Shown: piece after piece, positions 49,807 through 58,771 of the stretch
How positions within the stretch are numbered: position 1 is the first letter of the stretch
Layout: each line of letters starts with the position of its first letter
Origin: an uncultured Flavobacteriales bacterium
GTDB taxonomy: Bacteria; Bacteroidota; Bacteroidia; Flavobacteriales; Crocinitomicaceae
DNA: 64,000 nt
Direction of reading: 5' to 3'
Assembly (NCBI GenBank): GCA_946482515.1
Contig: CAMLRS010000008.1
Coordinates: forward strand, 62,001-126,000
Made by a program: the position numbers and the translations under genes
The notes under the pieces: model-generated
Seen by the model: only the letters and a program-made list of their open reading frames with translations
Databases searched by the model: none
What the model was told of the DNA's origin: nothing

Positions 49807-50020
49807 ACCACAAAAGGCACAAAAGAAATTTTTGAAGTGCTAGCGTAGTTGAAAGCATCCCGATTAACATCGGGATTACACAAAAGATACGACTTGTAAT
49901 AATGTAATATTACCTGTGACTTTTAGTTTTTCAATACCTGCTTTTGTGTAGTTCCGACTTAGGTCGGAACGCTTTGCAATGGGTATGAACGTCCACTGAA
50001 ACTTTTGTGCCTTTTGTGGT
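49807..50020. repeat. 214-bp element with 19-bp perfect terminal inverted repeats
   Basis: ACCACAAAAGGCACAAAAG (49807-49825) is exactly inverted at 50002-50020. Inside are two perfect hairpins, ATCCCGAT-TAAC-ATCGGGAT (49857-49876) and GTTCCGAC-TTAG-GTCGGAAC (49951-49970). No coding frame. It fills most of the 397-base gap between the porin and the PhoB-like gene. Confidence 0.75.
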
Positions 50021-50122
50021 GAATATCACGTCAGGGAAATCATAGAAGAGTTATCGCCATATGAGCTTCTGACACCGTGTAATTGCTTTGATCTTTGCGG
50101 TAAGAAATAATTAAGAGGAAAA

Positions 50123-50800
50123 TTACTCTCCGGAATAGGAAAACTTATAGCCGATGCCTTTCACAGTTTTGATGTAATTATCACCGATCTTTTCCCGCAG
50201 CTTGCGGATATGCACATCGATCGTGCGGTCGCCCACCACGATTTCCGTTCCCCAGACTTTTTCGAGGATGATATCGCGTTCGAACACGATTTCCGGGCGG
50301 GAAGCCAGCAGGGCCAGCAATTCGAATTCTTTTTTCGGCAGGTGAATTGGATTGCCATTTTTAAAGACGGTGTACTTCTCGCGATTGATCACCAGGTCTT
50401 CGCCAGCCTCTGTTGCTTTTGGCGTTGCCGATTCCTTGCGTCGCAGCAGCGCGTTGATACGGCTCACCAGTACACGCGGCTTGATGGGCTTGGAGATATA
50501 ATCGTCAGCTCCGGCGTCGAGACCGGCGATCTGGCTGTAATCTTCGTTGCGGGCTGTCAGGAAGCAAATGAGCACCTGTTCCATGCCGGGCGTACGTCGC
50601 AGCGTTTCGCATACTTCCACGCCGTCCATGCCGGGCATCATCACATCCAGGATCACCAGATCGGGTGCTACGTCCTTGCAAACGGCAATGCCTTCGACAC
50701 CATTTGGAGCCGTAAATACTTTAAAACCTTCCTTCGATAAATTGTACGAAATGATCTCGCGGATATCTTCTTCGTCGTCGATGATTACAATCTTGTCCAT
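50123..50800 (-). CDS. PhoB-like response regulator, orphan
   Basis: 225 residues. Receiver with DDEEDIRE, phospho-acceptor Asp in LVILDVMMPGMDG near residue 52 and Lys in ISKPIKP; winged-helix domain with FELLALLASRPEIVFERDIILEKVWG and RTIDVHIRKLREKIG. Very similar to the regulator at 33299, including DYSQ-GAGADDYI-type spacing. No kinase gene is adjacent, so it may use a distant kinase or the one at 32211. Position beside the phosphate block suggests it controls it. Near -7 box TATTTTCG at 50843-50850 (one mismatch). Confidence 0.92.
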   Translation of the reverse strand: MDKIVIIDDEEDIREIISYNLSKEGFKVFTAPNGVEGIAVCKDVAPDLVILDVMMPGMDGVEVCETLRRTPGMEQVLICFLTARNEDYSQIAGLDAGADDYISKPIKPRVLVSRINALLRRKESATPKATEAGEDLVINREKYTVFKNGNPIHLPKKEFELLALLASRPEIVFERDIILEKVWGTEIVVGDRTIDVHIRKLREKIGDNYIKTVKGIGYKFSYSGE

Positions 50801-51047
50801 AACCGGGTGTTAAATTCAGGTTTGTAAAGTGAATTTTACTAACGAAAATACCCAATAAATTGGAATCTTAAAATAGAATTAACCGTCGTTTCATAAATCT
50901 ACCATGGTGATTAACGCCCTGCAAACGGAATAGATAGTTATTTCATTGGTGCTATGGAAGGAGTGAATGGTTCCTGAAACGGATCACCAAACACCGACAT
51001 TCTTCAAATCCTGTTTTTCCAAACATTTGTTAAGGGGGCAAAAATGC

Positions 51048-51079
51048 TTTGACCGTAATGGACCTTTCACTTATCTTTG
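51048..51079 (+). promoter_or_regulatory. Consensus promoter of a short transcript
   Basis: TTTG (51048-51051), exactly 20 bases, TATCTTTG (51072-51079). It is the best -33/-7 pair in the window, followed not by a gene but by a terminator hairpin at 51113. Confidence 0.65.
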
Positions 51080-51085
51080 TCGAAG

Positions 51086-51152
51086 TAGTAGTAGGTTAGG
51101 TTGATTAGTGTGACAAGAGCTTGGAACTCCCGTTCCGAGCTCTTGTTGTTTT
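51086..51152 (+). ncRNA. Candidate small RNA or regulator leader of about 65 bases
   Basis: Predicted transcript from the promoter at 51072 to the end of the hairpin at 51113-51146. The 5' part is GTAGTAGTAGGTTAGG-rich and carries no start codon with a useful frame. It may stand alone or be the attenuated leader of the regulator at 51229. The rest of the 428-base gap 50801-51228 shows nothing else clear. Confidence 0.4.
51113..51152 (+). terminator. 15-pair hairpin with T-rich tail
   Basis: ACAAGAGCTTGGAAC loop TCCC GTTCCGAGCTCTTGT (one G-T pair), then TGTTTTC. Confidence 0.7.
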
Positions 51153-51228
51153 CAGACCATTTCAATCTCCTTCATTCCTTCCCGTCTTCCGAAGCACGCC
51201 GATTGAAAATTCTTTGTAATTTTCCCTC

Positions 51229-51918
51229 ATGAGTGCAAAAGCAAAAATTCTCCTGGTGGAGGACGACACGAACCTTGGCTTTGTCATTTCCGATCAGCTA
51301 AAATCCGAAGGCTACCAGGTTGTGTTGTGTTCCAACGGACAGGAAGGCCACATTCGCTTCACAGAAGACCACTTCCACCTCTGCATCTTTGATGTGATGA
51401 TGCCGAAAAAGGACGGCTTTACCCTGGCGAAGGAAATCCGCCGGATCAACAGTGAAGTGCCGATTATCTTCCTCACGGCTAAATCCATGACCGAAGATAA
51501 AGTGGAAGGCTTCAATGCAGGTGGCGATGATTACCTGACCAAACCTTTTTCCTTCGACGAACTTTCGGTGCGCGTAAAAGCCCTGCTGAAGCGTGTAAAT
51601 ATCGTGGAAGATGGCGAGGAGAAAGTTATTTCACTGGGGCAATACACCTTCGACACCGAGAATTTTACACTCAAACACCCTGAATTCGAAAAGACCCTGA
51701 CGCGCAAGGAAGCCATGGTGCTGAAAATGCTGTGCAAGTTCAAGAACCAGGTCGTTCCGAGAGAAACCATTCTGACAGCCGTTTGGGGGCAAGACGATTA
51801 TTTTGCAGGTCGAAGCATGGATGTATTTATCACGAAGCTGCGGAAATACCTTTCCCATGATTCCGGAATTTCCATTGCCAACATTCACGGCATCGGGTTC
51901 AAGCTCGAAGTGAAATAG
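51229..51918 (+). CDS. OmpR/RprY-type response regulator, orphan
   Basis: 229 residues. Receiver with VEDDTNLG, phospho-acceptor in LCIFDVMMPKKDG near residue 55 and Lys in LTKPFSF; winged-helix domain with LTRKEAMVLKMLCKFKNQVVPRE and RSMDVFITKLRKYL. It is of the RprY-like group common in Bacteroidota, distinct from the two PhoB-like ones here. No kinase gene is adjacent. A possible long leader carries the hairpin at 51113. Confidence 0.93.
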   Translation: MSAKAKILLVEDDTNLGFVISDQLKSEGYQVVLCSNGQEGHIRFTEDHFHLCIFDVMMPKKDGFTLAKEIRRINSEVPIIFLTAKSMTEDKVEGFNAGGDDYLTKPFSFDELSVRVKALLKRVNIVEDGEEKVISLGQYTFDTENFTLKHPEFEKTLTRKEAMVLKMLCKFKNQVVPRETILTAVWGQDDYFAGRSMDVFITKLRKYLSHDSGISIANIHGIGFKLEVK

Positions 51919-51927
51919 CCCTTTTAC

Positions 51928-51935
51928 TATCTTTG
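51928..51935 (+). promoter_or_regulatory. -7 box for the 51952-tsaB pair
   Basis: TATCTTTG, 16 bases before the ATG at 51952. Confidence 0.55.
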
Positions 51936-51951
51936 TTTAAAATCCGTTCGT

Positions 51952-52335
51952 ATGAAAACATTCGTACTGTTGTTGCTGTTCGTGGGCTTTGCCACATTCG
52001 CCAAAGCCGATCAGCTTGCTTATCTTTCCAAAGAAGACGCCGAGAAGGCCGCCACCTTTATCCGCACACAGAAAGCCCTATACCTTTATTGCGGTTGCTG
52101 TGACGGCGATACACCGACGAAGATCAAGCCCATTTCGGTGGAAGTGCGCTACACCAATTACGAGAATTACTACGAGCTGGTGCTGACGTATAAAGACGAA
52201 AACGGGCAAACGCAGACCACTGAGATCGATCTGGCTTATGTCTGGTTCAAGAGAAAGAAAAAGATGCTGACCGTTGGTACGGAAATGCTGCTCGAACACG
52301 ATCCATGTAATCCGTTCCCGAAAGGCAAAAAATGA
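51952..52335 (+). CDS. Small secreted protein with CGCC motif, unknown
   Basis: 127 residues. Signal peptide ending AKADQ. The mature part has YLYCGCCDGD (about 43-52), beta-strand-like segments (ISVEVRYTNYENYYELVLTYKDENG) and a C-terminal HDPCNPFPKGKK. No named family recognised. The stop overlaps the tsaB start by four bases (ATGA), so they are translated together, but a periplasmic protein and a tRNA-modification protein need not be functionally linked. Confidence 0.75.
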   Translation: MKTFVLLLLFVGFATFAKADQLAYLSKEDAEKAATFIRTQKALYLYCGCCDGDTPTKIKPISVEVRYTNYENYYELVLTYKDENGQTQTTEIDLAYVWFKRKKKMLTVGTEMLLEHDPCNPFPKGKK

Positions 52336-53000
52336 CCCTGATCCTGCATCTTGAAACCGCCACGAAAGTGTGTTCGGCTGCGCTGTCGCTGGATGGTCAA
52401 TTGCTGGCATTGCGGGAAATCAATGACGATGAATACGCCCATGGTGAGCGGCTCACGCTGCTGATCGAAGAATTGCTGAAGGAGACTGGTTACAAGCCTT
52501 CCGACCTGTCGGCCGTTTCGGTGGCTTCCGGCCCGGGATCGTATACCGGACTGCGTATCGGCGTTTCCACCGCAAAAGGGCTGTGCTATGCACTGCGGAT
52601 TCCGCTCTTCAGCATAGATGCGTTGCTGAGCATGGCGCATGTAGCGATGAAAAAACATCCCGGCAAAGCCCTGTGTCCGATGATCGACGCCCGACGTATG
52701 GAAGTCTACGCCGCGATTTACAACCCCGATTTAAGCGTTAGAAAACCATTAAGCGCCGATATTCTCGACGATTCCAGCTACGCGGAATACGAGCCGTTTG
52801 TCTTTTTCGGCGACGGTGCGGCAAAAATTGCTGAGAGCTGGCAAAATCGCAACCTAGAATACGATCCGACGCTATTCCCATCTGCGGCCGGCCAGGTGAA
52901 ACCCATTTATGCGAAATTCCTGAAAGGCGAAGCGGAAGATGTGGCGTATTTCGAGCCGTTCTATTTGAAAGAGTTTGTGGGAACGACGCCCAAGAAGTAG
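52332..53000 (+). CDS. tsaB: tRNA threonylcarbamoyladenosine protein TsaB
   Basis: Partner of TsaD in forming t6A37 on ANN-decoding tRNAs; actin-like ATPase fold but catalytically inactive itself. ILHLETATKVCSAAL at the start, VASGPGSYTGLRIGVSTAKGL (the TsaB mark) near 70, and PMIDARRMEVYAAIY near 115. 222 residues. The downstream gap begins with GTCTCCTGTC repeat words right after the stop. Confidence 0.94.
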   Translation: MTLILHLETATKVCSAALSLDGQLLALREINDDEYAHGERLTLLIEELLKETGYKPSDLSAVSVASGPGSYTGLRIGVSTAKGLCYALRIPLFSIDALLSMAHVAMKKHPGKALCPMIDARRMEVYAAIYNPDLSVRKPLSADILDDSSYAEYEPFVFFGDGAAKIAESWQNRNLEYDPTLFPSAAGQVKPIYAKFLKGEAEDVAYFEPFYLKEFVGTTPKK

Positions 53001-53130
53001 TCGACAGTCTCCTGTCCTCGGTCTCCAGTCATTCAGTTTATCGGAACCCTCTATGTGCGCTATGTCTCTATGTGGTCAAGGCTAAGAGTTCAGAAATTCA
53101 GCACCTGCCTGCCGCAGGCAAGGTTCAAAA
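53001..53130. repeat. Repeat words between tsaB and the MFS gene
   Basis: AGTCTCCTGTCCTCGGTCTCC units start at the tsaB stop. CTATGTGCGCTATGTCTCTA (53051-53070) is the inverse of the word at 25111. A CCTGCCGCAGG palindrome follows at about 53107, then TTCAAAATCAAACATC, whose minus-strand sense is GATGTTTGATTTTGAA and contains the MFS stop. Confidence 0.65.
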
Positions 53131-54345
53131 TCAAACATCTTTCTTTCTTCTTAAATCCGGAAGGAACGCCGTGACCAATCCTATCAGCGGCAGGAACGAG
53201 CAGATGCCAAAGACGTACGAGACGCTGGTTTCATCGATCACTTTGCCGAGCACGGCCGATCCGAGTCCGCCCATTCCGAAAGCAAATCCGAAGAACAATC
53301 CCGAGACCATGCCGATCTTGCCGGGCAATAATTCCTGCGCATAGACCAGGATGGCTGAAAAAGCCGAGGCGATGATGAGTCCGATGATCACGATCAGGAT
53401 ACCTGTCCAGAACAGGTTAGCGTAAGGAAGCAGGATAGCAAACGGTGCAACACCCAGGATGGAAAACCAGATGATGATTTTTCGCCCGAAACGATCGCCC
53501 AGCGCTCCGCCAAGTAAAGTTCCCGCAGCCACCGATCCGGAAAAAATGAAGAGGTAAACCTGCGCATCCTGGATGTCCATCTGGAACCGGTCGATGAGGT
53601 AGAACGTGAAATAATTCGAGATCCCGGCGGTGTAGAAATACTTCGAGAAGATGAGGATCAATAAGATGGCGATTGACCAACGAATGCGTTTTTTCGAAAG
53701 CGTGTGCGTATAGACGGGCTGAGCGATCTTGCCGGCAGCGCGCATGCGGATATTGCCCTGGTACCATTTCCCGACGTTAAAAAGTATGGCGATCGCAATA
53801 ACCGCAGCAATAATGAACCAAACCACGTGTTTCTGTCCGAACGGCGTAACGACGAGTGCCACAATCAACGGTCCGATCGCCGTTCCGAAGTTTCCACCCA
53901 GCTGGAAGATCGATTGTGCGAGTCCGCGGCGATTGCCCGAAGCGAAAAAGGCTACCCGCGAGGCTTCCGGGTGAAAGACCGACGATCCTATCCCGATCAG
54001 GCAGGCCGCCAGGATAATGCTCATGAAATCGTGTGCGAATGCCAGTAAAATGATCCCTGTGAGCGAGAAACACATGCCCAGCAGGAAGGAAAACGGCCGC
54101 GGATTGCGATCGGTATAGCTGCCTACGAAAGGTTGCAGGATGGAAGCCGTACATTGAAAGGCGAAAGTGATAAAACCGATCTGCGTATACGTCAGCGCGT
54201 AGTTTTCTTTCAGCATCGGATAAACCGACGGCAAAACGGCTTGCATGGTGTCGTTCAGGCAGTGGCTGATACTGATGGCAAAAAGAATCGAAAAAACGGT
54301 TTGCGACTGTATCGGGATGGCCACCGGCTGCGTTTCTTTTTCCAT
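53131..54345 (-). CDS. MFS exporter, fosmidomycin-resistance-like
   Basis: 404 residues, twelve hydrophobic segments. SHCLNDTMQAVLPSVYPMLK near residue 30 and PFVGSYTDRNPRPF near 75 are characteristic of the Fsr subgroup of the major facilitator superfamily, which expels drugs such as fosmidomycin; the real substrate is unknown. A GxLGDRFGRK-type GGALGDRFGRKIIIW starts the second half. Transcribed alone toward tsaB. The last codons D-V-stop (GAT GTT TGA) belong to a repeat word. Confidence 0.88.
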   Translation of the reverse strand: MEKETQPVAIPIQSQTVFSILFAISISHCLNDTMQAVLPSVYPMLKENYALTYTQIGFITFAFQCTASILQPFVGSYTDRNPRPFSFLLGMCFSLTGIILLAFAHDFMSIILAACLIGIGSSVFHPEASRVAFFASGNRRGLAQSIFQLGGNFGTAIGPLIVALVVTPFGQKHVVWFIIAAVIAIAILFNVGKWYQGNIRMRAAGKIAQPVYTHTLSKKRIRWSIAILLILIFSKYFYTAGISNYFTFYLIDRFQMDIQDAQVYLFIFSGSVAAGTLLGGALGDRFGRKIIIWFSILGVAPFAILLPYANLFWTGILIVIIGLIIASAFSAILVYAQELLPGKIGMVSGLFFGFAFGMGGLGSAVLGKVIDETSVSYVFGICSFLPLIGLVTAFLPDLRRKKDV

Positions 54346-54370
54346 AAAAATCGACCTGAAAATGGTACTG

Positions 54371-54378
54371 CAAAAATA
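54371..54378 (-). promoter_or_regulatory. -7 box for the MFS gene
   Basis: Minus strand TATTTTTG, 25 bases before the ATG at 54345. Confidence 0.5.
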
Positions 54379-54465
54379 ACGATTTCGGCGCGCCCCACCG
54401 GGCGTTTTAACGTTTCATTCACGTAACTTGTGCCTTGTTTATGGAGCGTCCAATTAACCAGCCAG

Positions 54466-55227
54466 TTACACGAACGTTTCTTCTTTTAGTAAGTTCGTTA
54501 AGAAGACTTCCTCGGTTTGTGCGGCCAATGCTTTCAGGTAAGCCGTGCCAATAATCGCGCCGTCGCAATAACGGAATGCCTGCTGTTTTTTCTCGTGCGA
54601 ATCGATGCCAAAACCCATAAATAAGGGCGTTCCGCCGCACAGTTGCTTCAATTCGGCAAATCGCTGCTGCTGTGTTTCGCTTATCGCATAGCCTTTACCG
54701 GTAATGCTGCTCTGACCAACGAGGTAAACGAAGCTGCCGGCGCAGGTTTGGGCAATCTGCCGAACGCGATCGTCGGGCGTTGTCGGCGTAACGATAAACG
54801 TTGGGTGAATGCCGAATCGTTCGAAAGAAGCCCGGTAAAAACGATCGTAGATTTCCAGGCTCATATCGGGCAGGATCACCGATGCAATCCGAAGCGCCGA
54901 GCAACGCTCGAGAAAACGGTCCATTCCGTATTGCAAAACCGGGTTGAGGTAGCCCATCAGTACGAGCGGAATATGCATAGCCGGACGAATGGCTTCCAGC
55001 TGATCGAACAACAGTCCGAGTGTCATACCGTTTTGCAAAGCAACGGTACTGGTTTCCTGAATCACGGGACCGTCGGCCATGGGATCGGAAAATGGAATGC
55101 CCACTTCGATGAAAGCTATGCCGCGTTGCTGCAGGTTGGGCAAAAGTGTTGTCAGACTGTCGCAGTGGGGAAAACCGGCAGTGATAAAAATGCTGACTTG
55201 TTTTTTGGAAGAATGAAACGGATTCAT
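54466..55227 (-). CDS. trpA: Tryptophan synthase alpha subunit
   Basis: Cleaves indole-3-glycerol phosphate to indole, which passes to TrpB. 253 residues of TIM-barrel fold: FITAGFP, catalytic Glu in [19 protein letters not shown] near residue 45, and later FGIDSHE-type phosphate-site residues [13 protein letters not shown]. The start overlaps the trpB stop by four bases. Last gene of the trp operon; no clear terminator was seen after it. Confidence 0.97.
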   Translation of the reverse strand: MNPFHSSKKQVSIFITAGFPHCDSLTTLLPNLQQRGIAFIEVGIPFSDPMADGPVIQETSTVALQNGMTLGLLFDQLEAIRPAMHIPLVLMGYLNPVLQYGMDRFLERCSALRIASVILPDMSLEIYDRFYRASFERFGIHPTFIVTPTTPDDRVRQIAQTCAGSFVYLVGQSSITGKGYAISETQQQRFAELKQLCGGTPLFMGFGIDSHEKKQQAFRYCDGAIIGTAYLKALAAQTEEVFLTNLLKEETFV

Positions 55228-56414
55228 AATACGAGTTGTTGCTGGTAAGTGTTCATGTCTTTATCGCCGCGACCGGAAAGACAAACAACGATGCATTCAT
55301 CCGGGCGGAAATCGATGTGGTTCAGAGCGGCTAACGCGTGGGCGCTTTCCAGTGCCGGGATAATGCCTTCGAGACGCGAGCATTCCAACGCGGAAGCTAA
55401 TGCTTCTTCATCGGTTACGGAAACAACCTTCACGCGCCCTTCGCTGATCGTATGCGCGTGCAGCGGACCAATTCCCGGGTAATCGAGTCCGGCGGAAATG
55501 GAATGCGGCTCCGTTACCTGCCCGTCGGCATCCTGCATGAGCAAGGTCAAGCTGCCGTGTAAGACGCCCGGCGTTCCGAGAATGGATGTTGCAGCCGATT
55601 GCCCGGAATGGATCCCCAAACCGGCGGCTTCTACCGCAACCAATTCAACCGAAGGCTGATCGTAGAACGAATAGAAAGCACCTGCGGCATTGCTGCCACC
55701 GCCTACGCAGGCAATCACTCTGGAAGGAATATTGATGCCGGTTTTTTCCAGCAGCTGCTGTTCCGTTTCGCGGGAGATCACCGATTGAAAATGCGCGACG
55801 ATTTTCGGGTAAGGATGCGGACCCACAACACTGCCGATGAGGTAATACGATTCGGGATGATTGATCCAGTGGCGAATGGCTTCGTTGGTAGCATCTTTGA
55901 GCGTACGGCTGCCGGAAGTTACCGGAACGACCGTAGCACCGAGCATCAGCATGCGCTGCACATTCGGGGCTTGTCGCTCCACGTCTTTTTCGCCCATGTA
56001 CACGATGCAGTTCAGGCCCATGAGTGCGCAAACCGTTGCTGTGGCCACACCGTGCTGACCGGCGCCCGTTTCTGCAATAATGTCGGTTTTGCCCATGTAT
56101 TTGGCCAGCAGCACTTGCCCGATGGTGTTGTTGATCTTATGCGCACCGGTATGACACAGGTCTTCGCGTTTCAGGTAAACGGTGCAGCCGTGTTTCGCTG
56201 AGAGCTTTTCGGCCAGGTACAGCGGGGTCGGCCGTCCGGCGAAATCGTTGAGCAGCTGCGTAAATGCTTGTTCGAAGGCGGGAGTGTGGCAATAGCTTTC
56301 AAATGCGGCGTCAAGCGATTCGACATTGTCGCGCAGGAGCTCCGGAACGTAAGCACCGCCGAATTCTCCGTAAAATCCGAGCTCGTCGGGTTGAAGGTAA
56401 GATGTTGTTTTCAT
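55224..56414 (-). CDS. trpB: Tryptophan synthase beta subunit
   Basis: PLP enzyme joining indole and serine. 396 residues. The PLP lysine is in [10 protein letters not shown] near residue 95, the phosphate-binding GGGSNAAG near 240 and the start [15 protein letters not shown] is typical. It overlaps trpA and trpF by four bases each. Confidence 0.98.
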   Translation of the reverse strand: MKTTSYLQPDELGFYGEFGGAYVPELLRDNVESLDAAFESYCHTPAFEQAFTQLLNDFAGRPTPLYLAEKLSAKHGCTVYLKREDLCHTGAHKINNTIGQVLLAKYMGKTDIIAETGAGQHGVATATVCALMGLNCIVYMGEKDVERQAPNVQRMLMLGATVVPVTSGSRTLKDATNEAIRHWINHPESYYLIGSVVGPHPYPKIVAHFQSVISRETEQQLLEKTGINIPSRVIACVGGGSNAAGAFYSFYDQPSVELVAVEAAGLGIHSGQSAATSILGTPGVLHGSLTLLMQDADGQVTEPHSISAGLDYPGIGPLHAHTISEGRVKVVSVTDEEALASALECSRLEGIIPALESAHALAALNHIDFRPDECIVVCLSGRGDKDMNTYQQQLVL

Positions 56415-57013
56415 GTATTCAATGCAGTTAAAAATTGTCGGACCAATACCGGATCTTTGATGCCCGGCGCTGTTTCAAAGCGACTGTTGAGGTCGATGCC
56501 GGCGAATTGCGGATGGTGAAATTGTTTCAATGCTGCAACAGATTCCGGACCGATTCCACCACTCAGGAAAAAAGGGATGTCACCCGTATAATTACGGAGC
56601 AGTTCCCAAGGGAAAACGATTCCGCTACCCCCATGGGCTGGTGTTTTGGTGTCGAATAGCAGGTAATTGATAGTCCCGTAATATTGCGAAATTACCCGGA
56701 GATCGTTTTCATCGGAAATACCAATGGCTTTTACCACCGTTACTTCCGATCGCAATGCGCGACAAAGCTCAGGTGTTTCCAGCCCGTGCAGCTGTACGGT
56801 ATCGAGATCGTGTTCCAAAATAGCTGTTCTGATTGTCGAAAGTGAAGCATTGACAAATACACCGACCCGTTTTTTCCCTTCAGAAGAAAGCGTTGTTCCG
56901 GTAAACCGCTTCGATTGCTCGTAGAAAATAAACCCGAGCAGGTCGATTTCGCTCATCGCCGCAATTTCCCGGTTAGCCGGGTGATCCGTCAGTCCGCACA
57001 CTTTGATTTTCAT
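56411..57013 (-). CDS. trpF: Phosphoribosylanthranilate isomerase
   Basis: 200 residues, TIM barrel: [15 protein letters not shown] with the catalytic Cys, [33 protein letters not shown] with the general acid Asp, and [10 protein letters not shown]. It overlaps trpB and trpC by four bases each. Confidence 0.96.
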   Translation of the reverse strand: MKIKVCGLTDHPANREIAAMSEIDLLGFIFYEQSKRFTGTTLSSEGKKRVGVFVNASLSTIRTAILEHDLDTVQLHGLETPELCRALRSEVTVVKAIGISDENDLRVISQYYGTINYLLFDTKTPAHGGSGIVFPWELLRNYTGDIPFFLSGGIGPESVAALKQFHHPQFAGIDLNSRFETAPGIKDPVLVRQFLTALNT

Positions 57014-57789
57014 GACCGGCTTGCTTCCAGTTGCGTGAGTGTATGCAGATGGCCGTCTCGCAGGATGCTTTCACCCACAAGCCCGCCGCTGAACCCGGCT
57101 TCTTTCAATGCTGTGATATCTTCGACGCTGCGAATCCCGGAAGCGGAAATAGCCGGAGCAAACGAAGGCAGGTAAGGCGCCAGGTTGAACGAATGTTGCA
57201 AGGATGTTTGCTGCGTATGCAGATTGCGGTTGTTGACGGCGATCAGATCGATTTCGTCATTGATCTTTTCCAGCTCGCTGATGGCGTGTACTTCGAACAA
57301 CACTTCCAGTCCGAGGCTTTTGGCGATAATGGTGAGCTGTAAAGCACGTTCCTTTTCCAGGATGGCGGCGATCAGCAAAACGGCATCGGCGCCGGCTGCT
57401 TTGGCTTCGAACAATTGCAGCTCGTGGATGATGAATTCCTTGCGCAGAATGGGAATGTTCACTTCCGGACGGATGACTTGAATGTCGTTGATACTACCGC
57501 CGAAGTATGGAAAATCAGTCAGCACGCTGATTCCTGCGGCACCTTGTGCTTCGTATGAACGAGCGATGGCAACAGGATCAATTTCACCTGTAATTTCGCC
57601 CGCACTAGGTGATTTTCGTTTGATTTCTGCGATAATTCCGAAATCCTGGGCTTCCACGAAGGCTTTCAGGGAAAGTGTCTGCCGACCGAACAGCGGACTG
57701 TCGGTAAAAGCGGACAGCGAAGTCTGTTGTTGCAGTTGTATTATTTCCTGTTGTTTCGCTGCTACGATTTGATCGAGTACAGTTTGCAT
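57010..57789 (-). CDS. trpC: Indole-3-glycerol phosphate synthase
   Basis: 259 residues of TIM-barrel fold. AEIKRKSPSAGEI near residue 55 holds the catalytic Lys, LRKEFIIHELQLFEAKAAGADAVLLIAA the next motif, and AVNNRNLHTQQTS and SASGIRSVEDI the later ones. It is not fused to trpF, which follows by overlap, and it is separated by one base from trpD. Confidence 0.96.
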   Translation of the reverse strand: MQTVLDQIVAAKQQEIIQLQQQTSLSAFTDSPLFGRQTLSLKAFVEAQDFGIIAEIKRKSPSAGEITGEIDPVAIARSYEAQGAAGISVLTDFPYFGGSINDIQVIRPEVNIPILRKEFIIHELQLFEAKAAGADAVLLIAAILEKERALQLTIIAKSLGLEVLFEVHAISELEKINDEIDLIAVNNRNLHTQQTSLQHSFNLAPYLPSFAPAISASGIRSVEDITALKEAGFSGGLVGESILRDGHLHTLTQLEASRS

Positions 57790-57790
57790 G

Positions 57791-58768
57791 TTAATTGGGA
57801 ATTAAATGATGAGCGGCTTTGCCGGATAAAATAAAATCGAGTGCGTTGTGGAAGGCATGTTCGTAAGTCTGCTGCGGCTCGAAAGCCTGTATAGCTAAAG
57901 CGGCGTTTCCGGCCACGACGGTGTTCTGTGCAACGGAGCCTTTGCCTTGTAAAATGGCTACAAGAATGGCGGCCGCTTCCTGCGCCGAATTACCACCGTA
58001 AAGTGCCGAAGCTTCGATAACTGGTTTTCCGGGAGCTTGCGCAATGATCTCATCGCGCTCCTGACCAAGAACACGAGTGGCGCCTATGAAAGTAAGCTCG
58101 TCGTAACCTTCCAGTCCGTGTACAATGGCAAACCCTTTCCGTTCGCTGCGGAGCACCTGCTGGTATTGGCGCGCCAGCTCGAGTGAATACGTACCTGTGA
58201 GCTGATGCGACGGATTGGCCGGATTGACCAGCGGTCCCATGCTGTTGAAGAAGGTTGCCACTCCCAAGGCCTTGCGCAGCGGAGCAACGCGTTTCAACGC
58301 CGGGTGAAACAACGGGGCGTGCAGGAAACAGATGTTGTGTCGATCGAGCTGTTGTTGCAGGACGTCCGTATCGGTGGTGAAGGTGTAGCCCAGTGTTTCC
58401 AATACATTCGACGATCCGCACAGCGAGCTTACGCCGTAATTGCCGTGCTTGATGACTTTGTAGCCCATTCCGGCCAGCACGAAAGCGGTTGTTGTGGAAA
58501 CATTGAACGTATTTTTTCCATCACCGCCGGTGCCGCATACGTCGATGGCTTCGCCAACTTCCAGTTTCACCGGCAAAGCCAGCTCCATCAGCGCGCTGCG
58601 AAAACCCGAAAGCTCGTTCAGCTGTAAGCCACGGAACTGTAAACCGGTCATGATGGCCACTGTTTGTGCTTCCGGCAATTCTCCGTTACCGATCTGCAAC
58701 ATGCAGTTGTAGGCTTCCTCTCGGGTGAGATGGGTTCCTGAAATGATTTTTTCTACTAATGCTTTCAT
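57791..58768 (-). CDS. trpD: Anthranilate phosphoribosyltransferase
   Basis: 325 residues. The phosphoribosyl pyrophosphate site is in DVCGTGGDGKNTFNVST near residue 80, followed by KHGNYGVSSLCGSSNVLE; the substrate-binding region NPSHQLTGTYSLEL is present. Not fused to trpG, which precedes it by three bases. Confidence 0.96.
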   Translation of the reverse strand: MKALVEKIISGTHLTREEAYNCMLQIGNGELPEAQTVAIMTGLQFRGLQLNELSGFRSALMELALPVKLEVGEAIDVCGTGGDGKNTFNVSTTTAFVLAGMGYKVIKHGNYGVSSLCGSSNVLETLGYTFTTDTDVLQQQLDRHNICFLHAPLFHPALKRVAPLRKALGVATFFNSMGPLVNPANPSHQLTGTYSLELARQYQQVLRSERKGFAIVHGLEGYDELTFIGATRVLGQERDEIIAQAPGKPVIEASALYGGNSAQEAAAILVAILQGKGSVAQNTVVAGNAALAIQAFEPQQTYEHAFHNALDFILSGKAAHHLIPN

Positions 58769-58771
58769 GTC

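Noticed and set aside
54391..54416. CGCCC/GGGCG hairpin as trp operon terminator
   Set aside because: Only five pairs, and the T-run is on the plus strand, opposite to the trp operon.
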